64,000 bases of DNA from Gemmobacter caeni (GCF_003054195.1 NZ_QBKP01000002.1:64664-128663); one strand, 5' to 3'; numbered from the stretch's first letter, positions 35,567 through 46,121 are shown. Notes: generated by a model not told the origin, from the sequence alone. Translations and numbers: made by a program.

Positions 35567-35740
35567 TGAACCTCCCCGGGCTAAACCCCGGGGCTTCCCT
35601 GCCGTGAGCGGCGGCACCGAGCCCCCGCCCACGGCTGAAGTTTTTTGTCACAGGGTCGGCGCGGCGGCCGGGGCCGCCGGTTTAGGTCGTAGGAAGAGCC
35701 AGCGCGCGAGCAGCTCCGCGGCGTGCAGGTCCGCGTCCCA
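35567..35740 (-). ncRNA. Predicted omega RNA at the element right end
   Basis: In TnpB elements the guide RNA comes from the 3' end of tnpB plus the right end. Here that region contains a GCCGTGGGCGGGGG segment and a terminal hairpin, CCCCGGGG with loop TTTAG, just before the boundary. The guide would start in the flanking host gene at about 35566 and read leftwards on the minus strand. Position and structure only; no expression evidence. Confidence 0.45.
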
Positions 35741-36238
35741 TTCGGCCCCGTCCGGGGCCCGGAACCGGGACCCGGAGCGCTGCCCCCTGTCCACCGTCCC
35801 GGTCCGCCAGTCCGTGCTGCTCGAGTAGAAGCTTGGAAGCTTCAGCGTCGCGATCCCCCTCCATTCCAAGGTGTCGTCGGCGCGCCGGGTATATTGCCCC
35901 TTCGCCCCGTTGTTGATCAGCTTGTTGAAGGTCCGGCCCCTGTAGGCCACATCCTTCTTTTCGACGGCGAGGACCGACAGGTCCTCCCGCACCACTACCG
36001 CCCCGTGTTTTTCCGCCAGGGCGGCGCGAACGTTCGCGACGTGGCCGAACCAGCTCCGCTTCACCCCGTCGATCCGCCGGTAGAGGGCGCGGCGCCGCGC
36101 CTTGAGCCGCCCCAGCCCGCCGAGGAGCCGGAAGAACCGGCCGTGCATGTTCCGGTACCGGGCCGCCTCCGGACCGGTCACCTCCTGCGGCGCCTCCGGG
36201 ACCGGGGCGGTCGGGTCAGCGCCGGTGAGCCGGTTCAT
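35648..36238 (-). CDS. TnpB-like nuclease, C-terminal half (RuvC-II and RuvC-III)
   Basis: The 196-aa frame starts at ATG 36238, immediately after the TAG that ends the upstream half, in the same frame. It holds VVVREDLSVL with the RuvC-II glutamate (Glu85) and EWDADLHAAELLARWL with the RuvC-III aspartate (about 168-170). Between them, where TnpB proteins have a four-cysteine zinc ribbon, the sequence SSSTDWRTGTVD ... FRAPDG has no cysteine at all. AAGGGG just upstream of the ATG could allow reinitiation, so two polypeptides that reassemble into one nuclease are possible. Confidence 0.7.
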   Translation of the reverse strand: MNRLTGADPTAPVPEAPQEVTGPEAARYRNMHGRFFRLLGGLGRLKARRRALYRRIDGVKRSWFGHVANVRAALAEKHGAVVVREDLSVLAVEKKDVAYRGRTFNKLINNGAKGQYTRRADDTLEWRGIATLKLPSFYSSSTDWRTGTVDRGQRSGSRFRAPDGAEWDADLHAAELLARWLFLRPKPAAPAAAPTL

Positions 36239-37498
36239 CTACCCCTTCAGCCGGGAGAGCCGGGCATGGCCCAGATCGATCTCGGACCGGAGCGTGTCGA
36301 TCCGGTCCACGTGCTCCGCGACCCGGGCCAGGAAGGCGCGGCCGCTGAGCTGCGCCCGCTCCAGCACCTCCACCTCCGCCCCGGAGACGTGCGTCTCCAG
36401 GAAGGCCTTCATCTCCCGTTTCCCCGGCTTCGATCCGGCGAAGGCGACCCGCTCCGCCGTGACCCCGTCCGCGCAGCGGACGACCACCATGCTGGAGGTG
36501 TTCGCGTATCCGAAATCCTCTGCGAGGACGGTTTTCGCGCCCACGATCTCGGGCGCGCGTGGCTGACGCAGCAGCACCGCCTTCGGCCGGAGCAGGTCCG
36601 GGCCGAGCTCCAGGACGAGGGACCGGACCGTCTGGCCCGGGTCCCCCTGATGCCGGTCCGCGACCGGTCGCGGCAGCCGCAGCGGGATCCGGATCGCGGG
36701 GCCGCGGGGCCGGTGCGAGGAGATCTCGACAACCGCGGTCCCGTCCCCGGACCGGTCCAGACCGGAGGCGAGACCGGCGAGCGCGGTCGCGAGGGCGTCC
36801 GCGCCCCCGCGCACACAGCGGTAGTCGAGGTGCAGCTGGATCGCGGCCTCGTCGCCCCAGACCGGGCAGCCGAACCGGGCGCTCACCGCCGCCTCCATGT
36901 CGCGCAGCGCCTCCGCCTGAAGCGGGGTGAGCACGGCGTCCCCGGACCGGAGGTCCCGGAACAGGCTCATCGCGGCGGGGAAGTCGAGCGGGTCCGCCCG
37001 CGCCTGGATCGCGGCCACGTCCGCCTCCGAGAGTCGGGACGTCCAAACCTCGGGGAGGTTGAGGAGGCGCCGGGTCCCGTCCTTCGCCGGCGTCTCGGCG
37101 CGGGCGGAGACGTGCTTGAGACGGCCGAAAAGGCGGGCCTGAGCCCGCTTCCACTGCTCGGTGACGGCGGATTTGGCGAGGAGCCGCATCTTCTCGGCCC
37201 AGACGTTGTTGAGGCCCCGCTTCGAGGCGTCGGACTGGACCCGGAGCAGGATCTGGTCCAGCTCCTTCCCGGTCAGACGCGGGTCCGTGATCGTCTCCGG
37301 CCATACGGCTTGAGACATCTCCTGGACCGTGAGGAGACAGAGGCGGCGGAGTTCCGCGATCTCAGGCGTCATCGGCGTCTGGCCGAGATCGGCCATCCGC
37401 TTGAGATCCGTCTTCGCGCTGCCCTTCCCGTACGCCATCTCAAACCATGTGCGAAAAAACTTCTCCAGCAGCTTACGCTGACGAGAGGGGCCGATCAA
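36239..37498 (-). CDS. TnpB-like nuclease, N-terminal part with RuvC-I, ending at in-frame TAG
   Basis: The 419-aa frame (TTG 37498, or ATG 37438 inside) ends at TAG 36241-36239. Near its end is AEDFGYANTSSMVVV, the RuvC-I motif with Asp328. The 320 residues before it are longer than the usual TnpB recognition region. Read through the single amber codon, the protein would be 616 aa, against about 400 for common TnpB. A TTTTTTCGCACA word lies inside the 5' region (37449-37460). The pairing of the motifs across the stop shows that both halves derive from one gene. Confidence 0.7.
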   Translation of the reverse strand: MIGPSRQRKLLEKFFRTWFEMAYGKGSAKTDLKRMADLGQTPMTPEIAELRRLCLLTVQEMSQAVWPETITDPRLTGKELDQILLRVQSDASKRGLNNVWAEKMRLLAKSAVTEQWKRAQARLFGRLKHVSARAETPAKDGTRRLLNLPEVWTSRLSEADVAAIQARADPLDFPAAMSLFRDLRSGDAVLTPLQAEALRDMEAAVSARFGCPVWGDEAAIQLHLDYRCVRGGADALATALAGLASGLDRSGDGTAVVEISSHRPRGPAIRIPLRLPRPVADRHQGDPGQTVRSLVLELGPDLLRPKAVLLRQPRAPEIVGAKTVLAEDFGYANTSSMVVVRCADGVTAERVAFAGSKPGKREMKAFLETHVSGAEVEVLERAQLSGRAFLARVAEHVDRIDTLRSEIDLGHARLSRLKG

Positions 37499-37573
37499 GG
37501 CGCAAAGCGCCGTCAGATCGGCTTTTCGCTATCCCTCCCCGACCTGAAGGACGGGGTCTCCCGCGAAATTTGA

Positions 37574-37743
37574 TGAACGGTTTCCCGAGGGAACGTCTTG
37601 TCGAGGCGCTCCGGGCGGGGACCGCAGGAACGCTCTCCCCGAAATCCTGGAATTTCTGGCATATCCGGCTCTACGTGGGAGAGCCCGGAAAACCACCTCC
37701 GCTCCCCCCGGCGATACCGGATGATTTTCCGGGTGGTTCCTGA
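37574..37743 (+). pseudogene. 3' part of the interrupted partner gene
   Basis: Directly after the element the frame resumes as NGFPRERLVEALRAGTAG then SPKSWNFWHIRLYVGEPGKP before stopping at 37743. The RSWxxWHxRL...PPLP pattern is the usual C-terminal end of the small partners of PF12281 nucleotidyltransferases, and the frame matches the 5' part across the precise excision point. The very end may be shifted again at a C6 run (37714 region). Confidence 0.7.
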
Positions 37744-37804
37744 CCGGGAACACGCCGAGCAGACCTGCCATCCAGACCCCAACGTATTCCTGATCGGGAA
37801 CCGG

Positions 37805-38101
37805 TCATTCCGGACCGCTGAGCGTGCGGATCCTCGGCACGAGGCCGATCTCGAGCCCGAACGGCCTACAGATCCGCTGAAGCGTCTCCAGCTTCGGGTT
37901 CCCCCTCCCCTTCTCGAGGTCCAGGAGCCGCATCCGGGTGAGCCCGACCCGTTCGGCGAAGGCCGCCTGGGTCAGCCCCTCCGCCTCCCGGATCGCCCGG
38001 ATCGCGTCCGGCAGCCTCAGCTCCCCCCGCCCCGCCCGAAGGGCGATCTCCCGGTGCCGGGCGAGGCTCTCCTCTCGGGTCAGGGGGCGCTGTTTGGGCA
38101 T
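37805..38101 (-). CDS. XRE-family helix-turn-helix regulator
   Basis: The 98-aa protein carries LPDAIRAIREAEGLTQAAFA and ERVGLTRMRLLDLEKGRG, a standard Cro/CI-type HTH (residues about 32-75), followed by NPKLETLQRICRPFGLEIGL. The N-terminal extension ESLARHREIALRAGRG is typical of HipB-like or antitoxin-type regulators in plasmids. No toxin gene is adjacent: the neighbours are the disrupted partner gene and the divergent gene at 38254. A solitary regulator or orphan antitoxin is likely. Confidence 0.8.
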   Translation of the reverse strand: MPKQRPLTREESLARHREIALRAGRGELRLPDAIRAIREAEGLTQAAFAERVGLTRMRLLDLEKGRGNPKLETLQRICRPFGLEIGLVPRIRTLSGPE

Positions 38102-38253
38102 GGGTCCGTTCCGGTTCCGGTTGCGTTCCAGGGCGCGGCCCTGTATCCCTGAAAAAGTATCCGCGCGAGGGGGCTTTTGGGGACCATAGGCCCGAACCGG
38201 CCCCGCCGCAACGGGACAGTTCAGCGCCCGTCACGGGGGAGCAGCGAGGGCGG

Positions 38254-38631
38254 ATGCAGATCCTGATCTACAAGACGGACCTTTCGGTGGATCGGGCCCC
38301 CGGCTGGCTCGCCCCGACCGCGCCGGTCCGGCTCCGTCTCGAGGCGGACGGGTCCGTCGGAGCCTACGCGGACCGGCCCGCGGGCCTGTTCGGCCTGCGC
38401 CCGGGCGGACCGGTCCGGATCGGCGCCCTGACCGGTCAGGCCCGGGACCTGCTCGCCCCCGCGCTTGAGACGGGCGCGGCCCTGCGGGTCCGGGTCGTCG
38501 AGCTGGTCCCGACGCAGCTCGCCCCGGACGGGCGCGCCCGGATCGCCGTCTCCGTCTGGGGGGACCCGGACCGGCTGCGGCGCCTCTCGCCCCTCCTGGA
38601 GACCCTCCCCCCGTCCGAGGCGGAGAAATGA
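38254..38631 (+). CDS. Hypothetical protein, weak HIRAN-like pattern
   Basis: The 125-aa protein starts at ATG 38254 after GAGGGCGG. Its core VRLRLEADGSVGAYADRPAG then IGALTGQARDLLAPALETGA and LRVRVVEL resembles the layout of HIRAN domains (small DNA-end-binding beta barrels), but the match is weak. Its stop overlaps the methyltransferase start (ATGA at 38628-38631), so the two are coupled. Confidence 0.5.
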   Translation: MQILIYKTDLSVDRAPGWLAPTAPVRLRLEADGSVGAYADRPAGLFGLRPGGPVRIGALTGQARDLLAPALETGAALRVRVVELVPTQLAPDGRARIAVSVWGDPDRLRRLSPLLETLPPSEAEK

Positions 38632-39210
38632 CCGGCTATGAGGGGGAGGCGGGCCTCGCGCTCGCCCGCCGTTATGAGGCGGTCTCCGCGCCGGACCTGC
38701 ACGGGCCGGTGGCGGACCTGCTCCCCTCCGCCCCGTCCCGGGTCCTCGACGTCGGCGCCGGGTCCGGCCGGGACGCGGCCTGGCTTGCGAAAACGGGTCA
38801 TGCGGTCCTCGCCGTGGAGCCCTCAGCCACCCTGCGCGCCGAGGGGGCGCGGCGGCATCCGGACCCGCGGATCACCTGGGTCGACGACCGGCTCCCGGAC
38901 CTCACCCGGGTCGGCGGGCGGTTCGGGGTGATCCTCCTCTCCGCGGTCTGGCAGCACGTCGCGCCGCCGGACCGCCCGGTCGCGTTCCGGGCCCTGACCG
39001 GGCTTCTCGCCCCCGGCGGGCTCCTCCTGATCAGCCTGCGGCTCGGCCCCCCCGATCTCGCGCGGGGGATGCACCCGGTCTCCGTGGGGGGGGCTTCGTG
39101 CGCTTGCGGCCGCGTCCGGCCTCGCGATCCTCCGGGAGGCGCCGCTGCCGGACAAGCTGGGCCGGTCCGAGATCAGCTGGGTCACCGTCGCGCTCCGGGG
39201 AGCGACATGA
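38628..39210 (+). pseudogene. Class I SAM methyltransferase with a frameshift in a G8 tract
   Basis: Residues 1-140 are a SAM-dependent methyltransferase: RVLDVGAGSGRDAAWLAKTG (motif I), VLAVEPSATLRAEG, and GVILLSAVWQHVAP before LLAPGGLLLISLR. At eight G (39086-39093) the frame changes: the expected C-terminus, ALAAASGLAILREAPLPDK ... SWVTVALRGAT, lies in another frame and ends at TGA 39210, overlapping the next start (ATGA). Seven G would restore one protein of about 193 aa. As it stands the protein would run on with an unrelated tail. Phase variation, decay and sequencing error are all possible. Confidence 0.75.
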
Positions 39211-39431
39211 GCCTCGCGGACGTGTACCTTCAGCACCGGGTGCATCTCCTGGAGCGGCAGGTCTCAATCCTGTTCGAGACGACCCGGGTCCTGAACCCGG
39301 AGGCGGGCGCGGAGCTGACCCGGCTCGAAAGGGCGTGGCGCGCGGAGCTCGATCAGCTCCACGCCGCCTTCCTGCGCGGGGACCTGGCGCATTTCGAGCG
39401 GCGCGAGGCCCGGGTGCGGGGCGGCGGATAG
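39207..39431 (+). CDS. Small helical hypothetical protein, 74 aa
   Basis: ATG 39207 overlaps the TGA of the restored methyltransferase frame and follows GGGGAG, which supports both that frame and this start. The product is a probable coiled coil or helical hairpin (QHRVHLLERQVSILFETTRV then LERAWRAELDQLHAAFLRG). No family was recognised. Confidence 0.6.
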   Translation: MSLADVYLQHRVHLLERQVSILFETTRVLNPEAGAELTRLERAWRAELDQLHAAFLRGDLAHFERREARVRGGG

Positions 39432-39472
39432 GCGCCCTTGCGCAGGCGACCGTCCCGACGCATGATAGACGC

Positions 39473-39886
39473 ATGCTGAAAATCCTCCCCGCCCTCCTTG
39501 TCGCCCTGCTCGCCGCCCCCGCCCTCGCGGACCGGGTCCTGGAGGGGCGCGTCACGGTGGTCCGCGACGTCGACACGATCGTCGTGGCCGGGACCCCGGT
39601 CCGGCTCAACGGGCTGGACGGTCCGGAGACCTCGACACGGGTAGGACGGGAGGCCCGCGCCTTCATGACCCGGCTCGTCCGGGGCGAGACGGTGACCTGC
39701 CAGCTGAACGGGGAGCGGACTCACGACCGCTGGGTGGGCGTCTGCTATCTCGACGGGCAGGACATCGGCGCGATCGCGGTGGCGAACGGCCACGCGCTCG
39801 ACTGCCGGCGCTACTCCGGCGGCCGGTATCGGGACCTGGAGACCACGGCCGCCCGGTCCCGGATCGGTCGCGCCCCCTACTGCTGA
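39473..39886 (+). CDS. Exported staphylococcal-nuclease-like thermonuclease
   Basis: The 137-aa product has a signal peptide (MLKILPALLVALLAAPALA) and an SNase core. Asp34 (RDVDT), Arg44, Asp49 and Glu52 (VRLNGLDGPE) and Arg86 (HDRWVG) correspond to the calcium and catalytic residues of the family. Such enzymes cleave DNA or RNA outside the cytoplasm; plasmids often carry them, possibly for DNA degradation during contact with other cells. The start at 39473 is chosen because the signal peptide begins there; the longer frame overlaps other genes. There is no clear ribosome binding site. Confidence 0.8.
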   Translation: MLKILPALLVALLAAPALADRVLEGRVTVVRDVDTIVVAGTPVRLNGLDGPETSTRVGREARAFMTRLVRGETVTCQLNGERTHDRWVGVCYLDGQDIGAIAVANGHALDCRRYSGGRYRDLETTAARSRIGRAPYC

Positions 39887-40031
39887 GACGAAAGTGCCGC
39901 CCTTTTGCACCGCCCCGGAAGGGGGCGCGTGTGGCGGCCCGTGACGTCCCCAATCGTAGCGGATCATGCGGTTTTCCGCAAGCGCCCCGTTCTCCCCAAA
40001 CCTTTCTGGCCGACACGCCCATTCTGCTTGA

Positions 40032-40062
40032 TTTGCGAAAATTCTTATACGAAAACTCTCCG
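40032..40062 (+). promoter_or_regulatory. TTTGCGAAAATTCTTATAC leader before the PARP operon
   Basis: TTTGCGAAAA followed by TTCTTATAC lies about 30 nt before ATG 40080, in an otherwise geneless gap of 193 bp (39887-40079). It is very similar to the leader of the 13741 gene (TTTGCGAAAACCTTTATC). A promoter role is inferred from position. Confidence 0.4.
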
Positions 40063-40079
40063 AACAGCCGGAGACCCGT

Positions 40080-41366
40080 ATGACCGCCCAGACCCTCATG
40101 TACGTCCTGACGGACGCCAACGCGAACAACAACAAGTTCTGGGAGATCAGCCGGGACGAGACGGGCCGGGTCAGCACCCGCAACGGCCGGGTCGGGACCG
40201 CGGGACAGCACCGCGTGCTCGGCGCCGGGGACGCCCTCTTCCACGCGAAGATCCGCGAGAAGGAGCGGAAGGGCTACAAGCGGGTCGAGGTGCTCGGTCA
40301 GCCTTCCGGGCCGGGCGGGGTCGACAAGGCGGAGCTGATCGGGGCCGCGGAGGCGCAGATCGGCCGCGGGGACCCGGTGATCAGCGCGCTGGTCCGCCAG
40401 CTCGCCGAGATCAACCGCCACCAGATCATCGCCGCCTCCGGCGGCCAGATGAGCGTGGACCTGGCCACCGGGATCGTCTCCACCCCGGTGGGCGTGGTGA
40501 CCCTGAGCAACATCCGGCGCGCCCGCGATCTCCTGATCCGGATCGAGCCGCTCGTCCGGTCCGGCGACTTCGACAGCCCGGACTTCCTGACCCCGCTCGA
40601 GGAGTACCTGATGCTGGTCCCCCAGAAGGTGGGGACGAGACGGGGCTGGCACCGGGACTTCCTCGCCGCAACGGACGCGCTCGCCCGCCAGGGGACCTTC
40701 CTCGATCAGCTCGAGGGGTCGATCGAGATCGCCGAGGACCGGTTGCGAAAAACGCGCGAATCGGAGACCGGCTCCGCCGAGGCGCCGAGGCTCTTCGACG
40801 TGTCCATGCGGGTCTCCGAGGACCCGGGCCTTCGCGCCCGGATCCTCGCCTTCTTCCAGGCGGGCCGTCACGCGAAACACGCCTCCTCGAACCTGCGCGT
40901 CGCCCGGATCTTCGAGGTGACCCTCGGGGACATGGATCGCCAGTATCGCGAGGACGGGCTCAAGGTCGGCGGGGTGAAGGAGCTCTGGCACGGGACCCGG
41001 GCCCATAACCTCCTGTCCATCCTGAGGAGCGGGCTGATCGTTCCCCCCGAGAACGGGTCGATCCATGTCACGGGCCGGATGTTCGGGAACGGGGTCTATT
41101 TCTCCGACCAGTCCACCAAATCCCTGAACTACGCGGCCGGGTACTGGGACGGAAAGGTCTCCGAGGAACGCTGCTTCATGTTCCTCGCGGACGTCGCCAT
41201 GGGCCGGCCCTGGCACCCGGACCGGACCGGCGCCTCCGTGAAGCCGCCCGCCGGTTACGACTCCGTCTTCGCCCGCGGCGGGCAGGACCGGGTCCTGAAC
41301 AACGAGATGATCGTCTACCGCACCTCACAGGTGAACCTGAAATACCTCGTGGAATTCGAAAAATGA
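40080..41366 (+). CDS. WGR-domain poly(ADP-ribose) polymerase (PARP)
   Basis: The 428-aa protein has the full PARP1-type core. Residues 5-72 are a WGR domain (NNNKFWEISRDETGRV, then NGRVGTAGQ, with Asn where the name-giving Trp usually stands). About 85-215 is a helical PARP regulatory-like domain (TPVGVVTLSNIRRARDLLI), and about 265-428 the ADP-ribosyltransferase. The catalytic triad is His304 (LWHGTRAHN), Tyr340 (GNGVYFSD) and Glu409 (NNEMIVY). PARPs use NAD+ to modify proteins or DNA ends and are triggered by DNA breaks. The gene starts a coupled operon with an unknown gene and NAD+-dependent ligase. Confidence 0.93.
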   Translation: MTAQTLMYVLTDANANNNKFWEISRDETGRVSTRNGRVGTAGQHRVLGAGDALFHAKIREKERKGYKRVEVLGQPSGPGGVDKAELIGAAEAQIGRGDPVISALVRQLAEINRHQIIAASGGQMSVDLATGIVSTPVGVVTLSNIRRARDLLIRIEPLVRSGDFDSPDFLTPLEEYLMLVPQKVGTRRGWHRDFLAATDALARQGTFLDQLEGSIEIAEDRLRKTRESETGSAEAPRLFDVSMRVSEDPGLRARILAFFQAGRHAKHASSNLRVARIFEVTLGDMDRQYREDGLKVGGVKELWHGTRAHNLLSILRSGLIVPPENGSIHVTGRMFGNGVYFSDQSTKSLNYAAGYWDGKVSEERCFMFLADVAMGRPWHPDRTGASVKPPAGYDSVFARGGQDRVLNNEMIVYRTSQVNLKYLVEFEK

Positions 41367-41380
41367 AAAAGGAGACCGGA

Positions 41381-43998
<2,618 letters not shown>

Positions 43999-44078
43999 GC
44001 GGGCTCTTTTTTGCTGGAGGAATCTCGCCCCGCTTCCTAAACACTTATGGGAGAGCCAGCGAAAACAGGGGAGAGCAC

Positions 44079-44342
44079 ATGAATAGCCGGAAAATCCTTA
44101 TCTTGACCATCCTCCTACCGCTGACCGCCTGCGTTCAGCCTGCCCCGGAGGTGATCACCGGAGTTCCCGTTACGGCCCCTCCCCCCGCCGCGGTACCCGC
44201 CCAGACCCCCACAAGGGTCGCGACGCCGCCTGCCCAGCCCCGCACCTCGCCCGCGCGCGGCCCTGTCACGATACCGGAGGCGCCGACCTACAGCGGGTCT
44301 GACGCTCCCTCAAACCCCGTCGTGATCGATCTCTATGATTGA
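44079..44342 (+). CDS. Small proline-rich lipoprotein
   Basis: The 87-aa product has a lipoprotein signal peptide with lipobox LTAC (Cys18). The mature part is dominated by Pro, Ala and Thr (VTAPPPAAVPAQTPTRVATP), a spacer that could span the periplasm. GGGAGAG precedes ATG 44079. It lies 34 bp before the large membrane protein gene, and the two may form an envelope unit. Small lipoproteins of this design occur in secretion and conjugation systems (VirB7-like), but there is no specific match. Confidence 0.7.
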   Translation: MNSRKILILTILLPLTACVQPAPEVITGVPVTAPPPAAVPAQTPTRVATPPAQPRTSPARGPVTIPEAPTYSGSDAPSNPVVIDLYD

Positions 44343-44375
44343 GATCCGCGCCGGTCATGACGGGGGCCGGAGAGG

Positions 44376-46055
44376 ATGAGACAACCAAATCTTAGTTCTT
44401 TTGGATGGAGAAAAAACCAAAAGATAGGTTTATCCTCGGAAAGTCGACAGGTGATCCCGCCGAGCCGGAGAGAGTCCCTCATCATGATGGTGGTGACCGG
44501 GATCTATCTCCTGTTCGAGCTGGCCTTCGGCGCGCGGCTGCTGGACGTGGTCGGGTCCACCACGGACCTTGAGGAGATCGAGCAGATCGAGAACGCCGGA
44601 CGAGTGATCTCCGGGATCGCCCTGACCCTCGTCGTCTGGACCTCGCTCATCCTCCCCCGGATCCGGCGGATGAGCTGGTGGACCCCGTGGCGACGGACCC
44701 GATCTGCCCTCATGCTCGGGGGGAGCACGATCCTGTGCTGTCTCGCAAGCTATGCGATCCAGGAGGCGATCCTGGACGGGCTGAGCTACGGCTCCAGCCC
44801 GGCGCAGCGCCAGGCCGCCTCGACCCTCACCCTGGTCTCCTCCTCCGTCCAGAACGCCTCCGCCCTGCTGCGGGGTCTGGATTTCGAACAGGTGGACCGA
44901 TCAAGCCCGGAATCCAAGACCTTCATGGCGCTCCTGCCCTCCCTGGCCCTGAGCGTTGACCGGCTCGAGGAGCGGACGAGGGGGTCGATCGAGGAGCTTC
45001 TCGAGGCGCAGGCGGAGGACGCGCTCGGCGGGCCGGGGTCCTTTTACGCGAACGTGTACTTCCCGGCGATGACCGAGATCATGCGGAGCTACAACGACGT
45101 GTATCTCCCCGCCTCGGATCGTCACGCGCGCGCGATCGCCCGGATCCCGGATGAGCAGACCCGGCTCTATCGGCAGTACCGGAACGGTCTGGGCCGCTAC
45201 ACCCCGACTTCGCTCCCGCGGTCCCAGCACCCCCGCGTGAGGTCCCAGCTGCGGCAGGCCGGGATCATGGTCCCGCTCGACTGGGCCCTGACGGACCGGG
45301 CCGGGTTCATGTCCGCGGTGGCGGAGCGGATCCGGGGGGAGGTGACCCCGGGCTATGAGCGGGTCATGATCGACGCCTACGGGGCGGTCCTGCCCGACGA
45401 TCTGACCCCCGCGCAGTTCTTCGGTCATCCGGTCATCCAGGACCGGTGGCGATCCCGGATGGGGATGGAACACGAGATCCCGCTGGCCGTGAACCTGGAT
45501 CAGGACGCGGCCGAAAGGACCATCTATCGGCCCTGGGTCGAGGCCATCGTCGACGCGCGGCGACCGCTCTATTTCTCCCCGATCAGCGCCTTTGAGGAGG
45601 GGGCGGAGCATTACCAGGACGGGATCACGGCGATCCGCATCGCCTATATCCCCCTGATCGCCTTCACCTTCTCGATCCTCGGCGCCCTCGTGCACAGCTT
45701 CAAGACCCTGAACTTCGCGCTGAAGGCCGCCGTCGGGGCCGGCTCGCCCCGCGCCCTCAAAACCGCAAAGGTGTTGAGGCTCGTCCTCTTCGGCACGGTC
45801 ATCTCCGCCGGGGCCCTGGCCGCCCGGAACGAGAACCCGATTACGCGGTCCGAGCTGTTCCTGGAGCTGGAGGCGCAGACCTCCGAACGGGTCGGAGCGC
45901 CCCTCGCGGCGATGATGCGGGCCGTCATTCAGCTCCAGACCTACAATTACCCGATCGCGGAGACGATCAGAAACCGGGTCCTCCTCGGCATCACCTACGA
46001 CTTCGATCCGGACACCGACATCCCGACCTTCGAACACATCGATCTGACGTCTTGA
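44376..46055 (+). CDS. Large inner-membrane protein of unknown function
   Basis: The 559-aa protein has two transmembrane segments near the N-terminus (about 35-60 LIMMVVTGIYLLFELAFGA and 78-93 ISGIALTLVVWTSLIL), a third near 112-128, a long probably periplasmic region (about 130-415) and a further membrane segment at about 420-440 (IAYIPLIAFTFSILGALVH), then another near 465. The first 30 residues use AT-rich codons. No family was recognised. With the lipoprotein gene upstream it could be part of an envelope or surface-exclusion system, which is a guess from context. Confidence 0.65.
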   Translation: MRQPNLSSFGWRKNQKIGLSSESRQVIPPSRRESLIMMVVTGIYLLFELAFGARLLDVVGSTTDLEEIEQIENAGRVISGIALTLVVWTSLILPRIRRMSWWTPWRRTRSALMLGGSTILCCLASYAIQEAILDGLSYGSSPAQRQAASTLTLVSSSVQNASALLRGLDFEQVDRSSPESKTFMALLPSLALSVDRLEERTRGSIEELLEAQAEDALGGPGSFYANVYFPAMTEIMRSYNDVYLPASDRHARAIARIPDEQTRLYRQYRNGLGRYTPTSLPRSQHPRVRSQLRQAGIMVPLDWALTDRAGFMSAVAERIRGEVTPGYERVMIDAYGAVLPDDLTPAQFFGHPVIQDRWRSRMGMEHEIPLAVNLDQDAAERTIYRPWVEAIVDARRPLYFSPISAFEEGAEHYQDGITAIRIAYIPLIAFTFSILGALVHSFKTLNFALKAAVGAGSPRALKTAKVLRLVLFGTVISAGALAARNENPITRSELFLELEAQTSERVGAPLAAMMRAVIQLQTYNYPIAETIRNRVLLGITYDFDPDTDIPTFEHIDLTS

Positions 46056-46121
46056 TGGCGCTGCTCGGGGCTTGGGCGGGGACCGTCCTCCGGACGCGTT
46101 GTCTCGCCCCTCATTTTGGCC

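Larger units (their letters stand above)
35567..37573 (-). mobile_element. TnpB-only IS605/IS1341-type element, 2,007 bp
   Basis: The boundaries come from the split host gene: removing 35567-37573 joins LAM-VN-GFPRERL in frame, and the pentamer TGAAC occurs at both junctions (35567-35571 and 37574-37578). The left end (on the minus strand near 37530-37565) has the imperfect hairpin CCCCGTCCTTCAGGTCGGGG typical of this family. The right end has CCCCGGG/CCCGGGG (35574-35593) close to the boundary. There is no TnpA transposase, so movement would need one in trans. The element carries one long TnpB-like frame broken by a stop codon. Confidence 0.85.

Noticed and set aside
35574-35593. Intrinsic terminator or integron attC at CCCCGGG/CCCGGGG
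   Set aside because: No T-run or integrase gene; position at the exact end of the TnpB element and the split host gene identify it as the right-end hairpin.
35723-37573. 616-aa plus-strand frame opposite the TnpB halves
   Set aside because: The minus strand carries the RuvC motifs and element ends; the plus frame is a compositional shadow.
43999-44078. Terminator after ligA (GAGCGGGCTCTTTTTT)
   Set aside because: The stem would be four pairs with a two-base loop, too small to be credible; the T-run may be chance or part of a longer structure.
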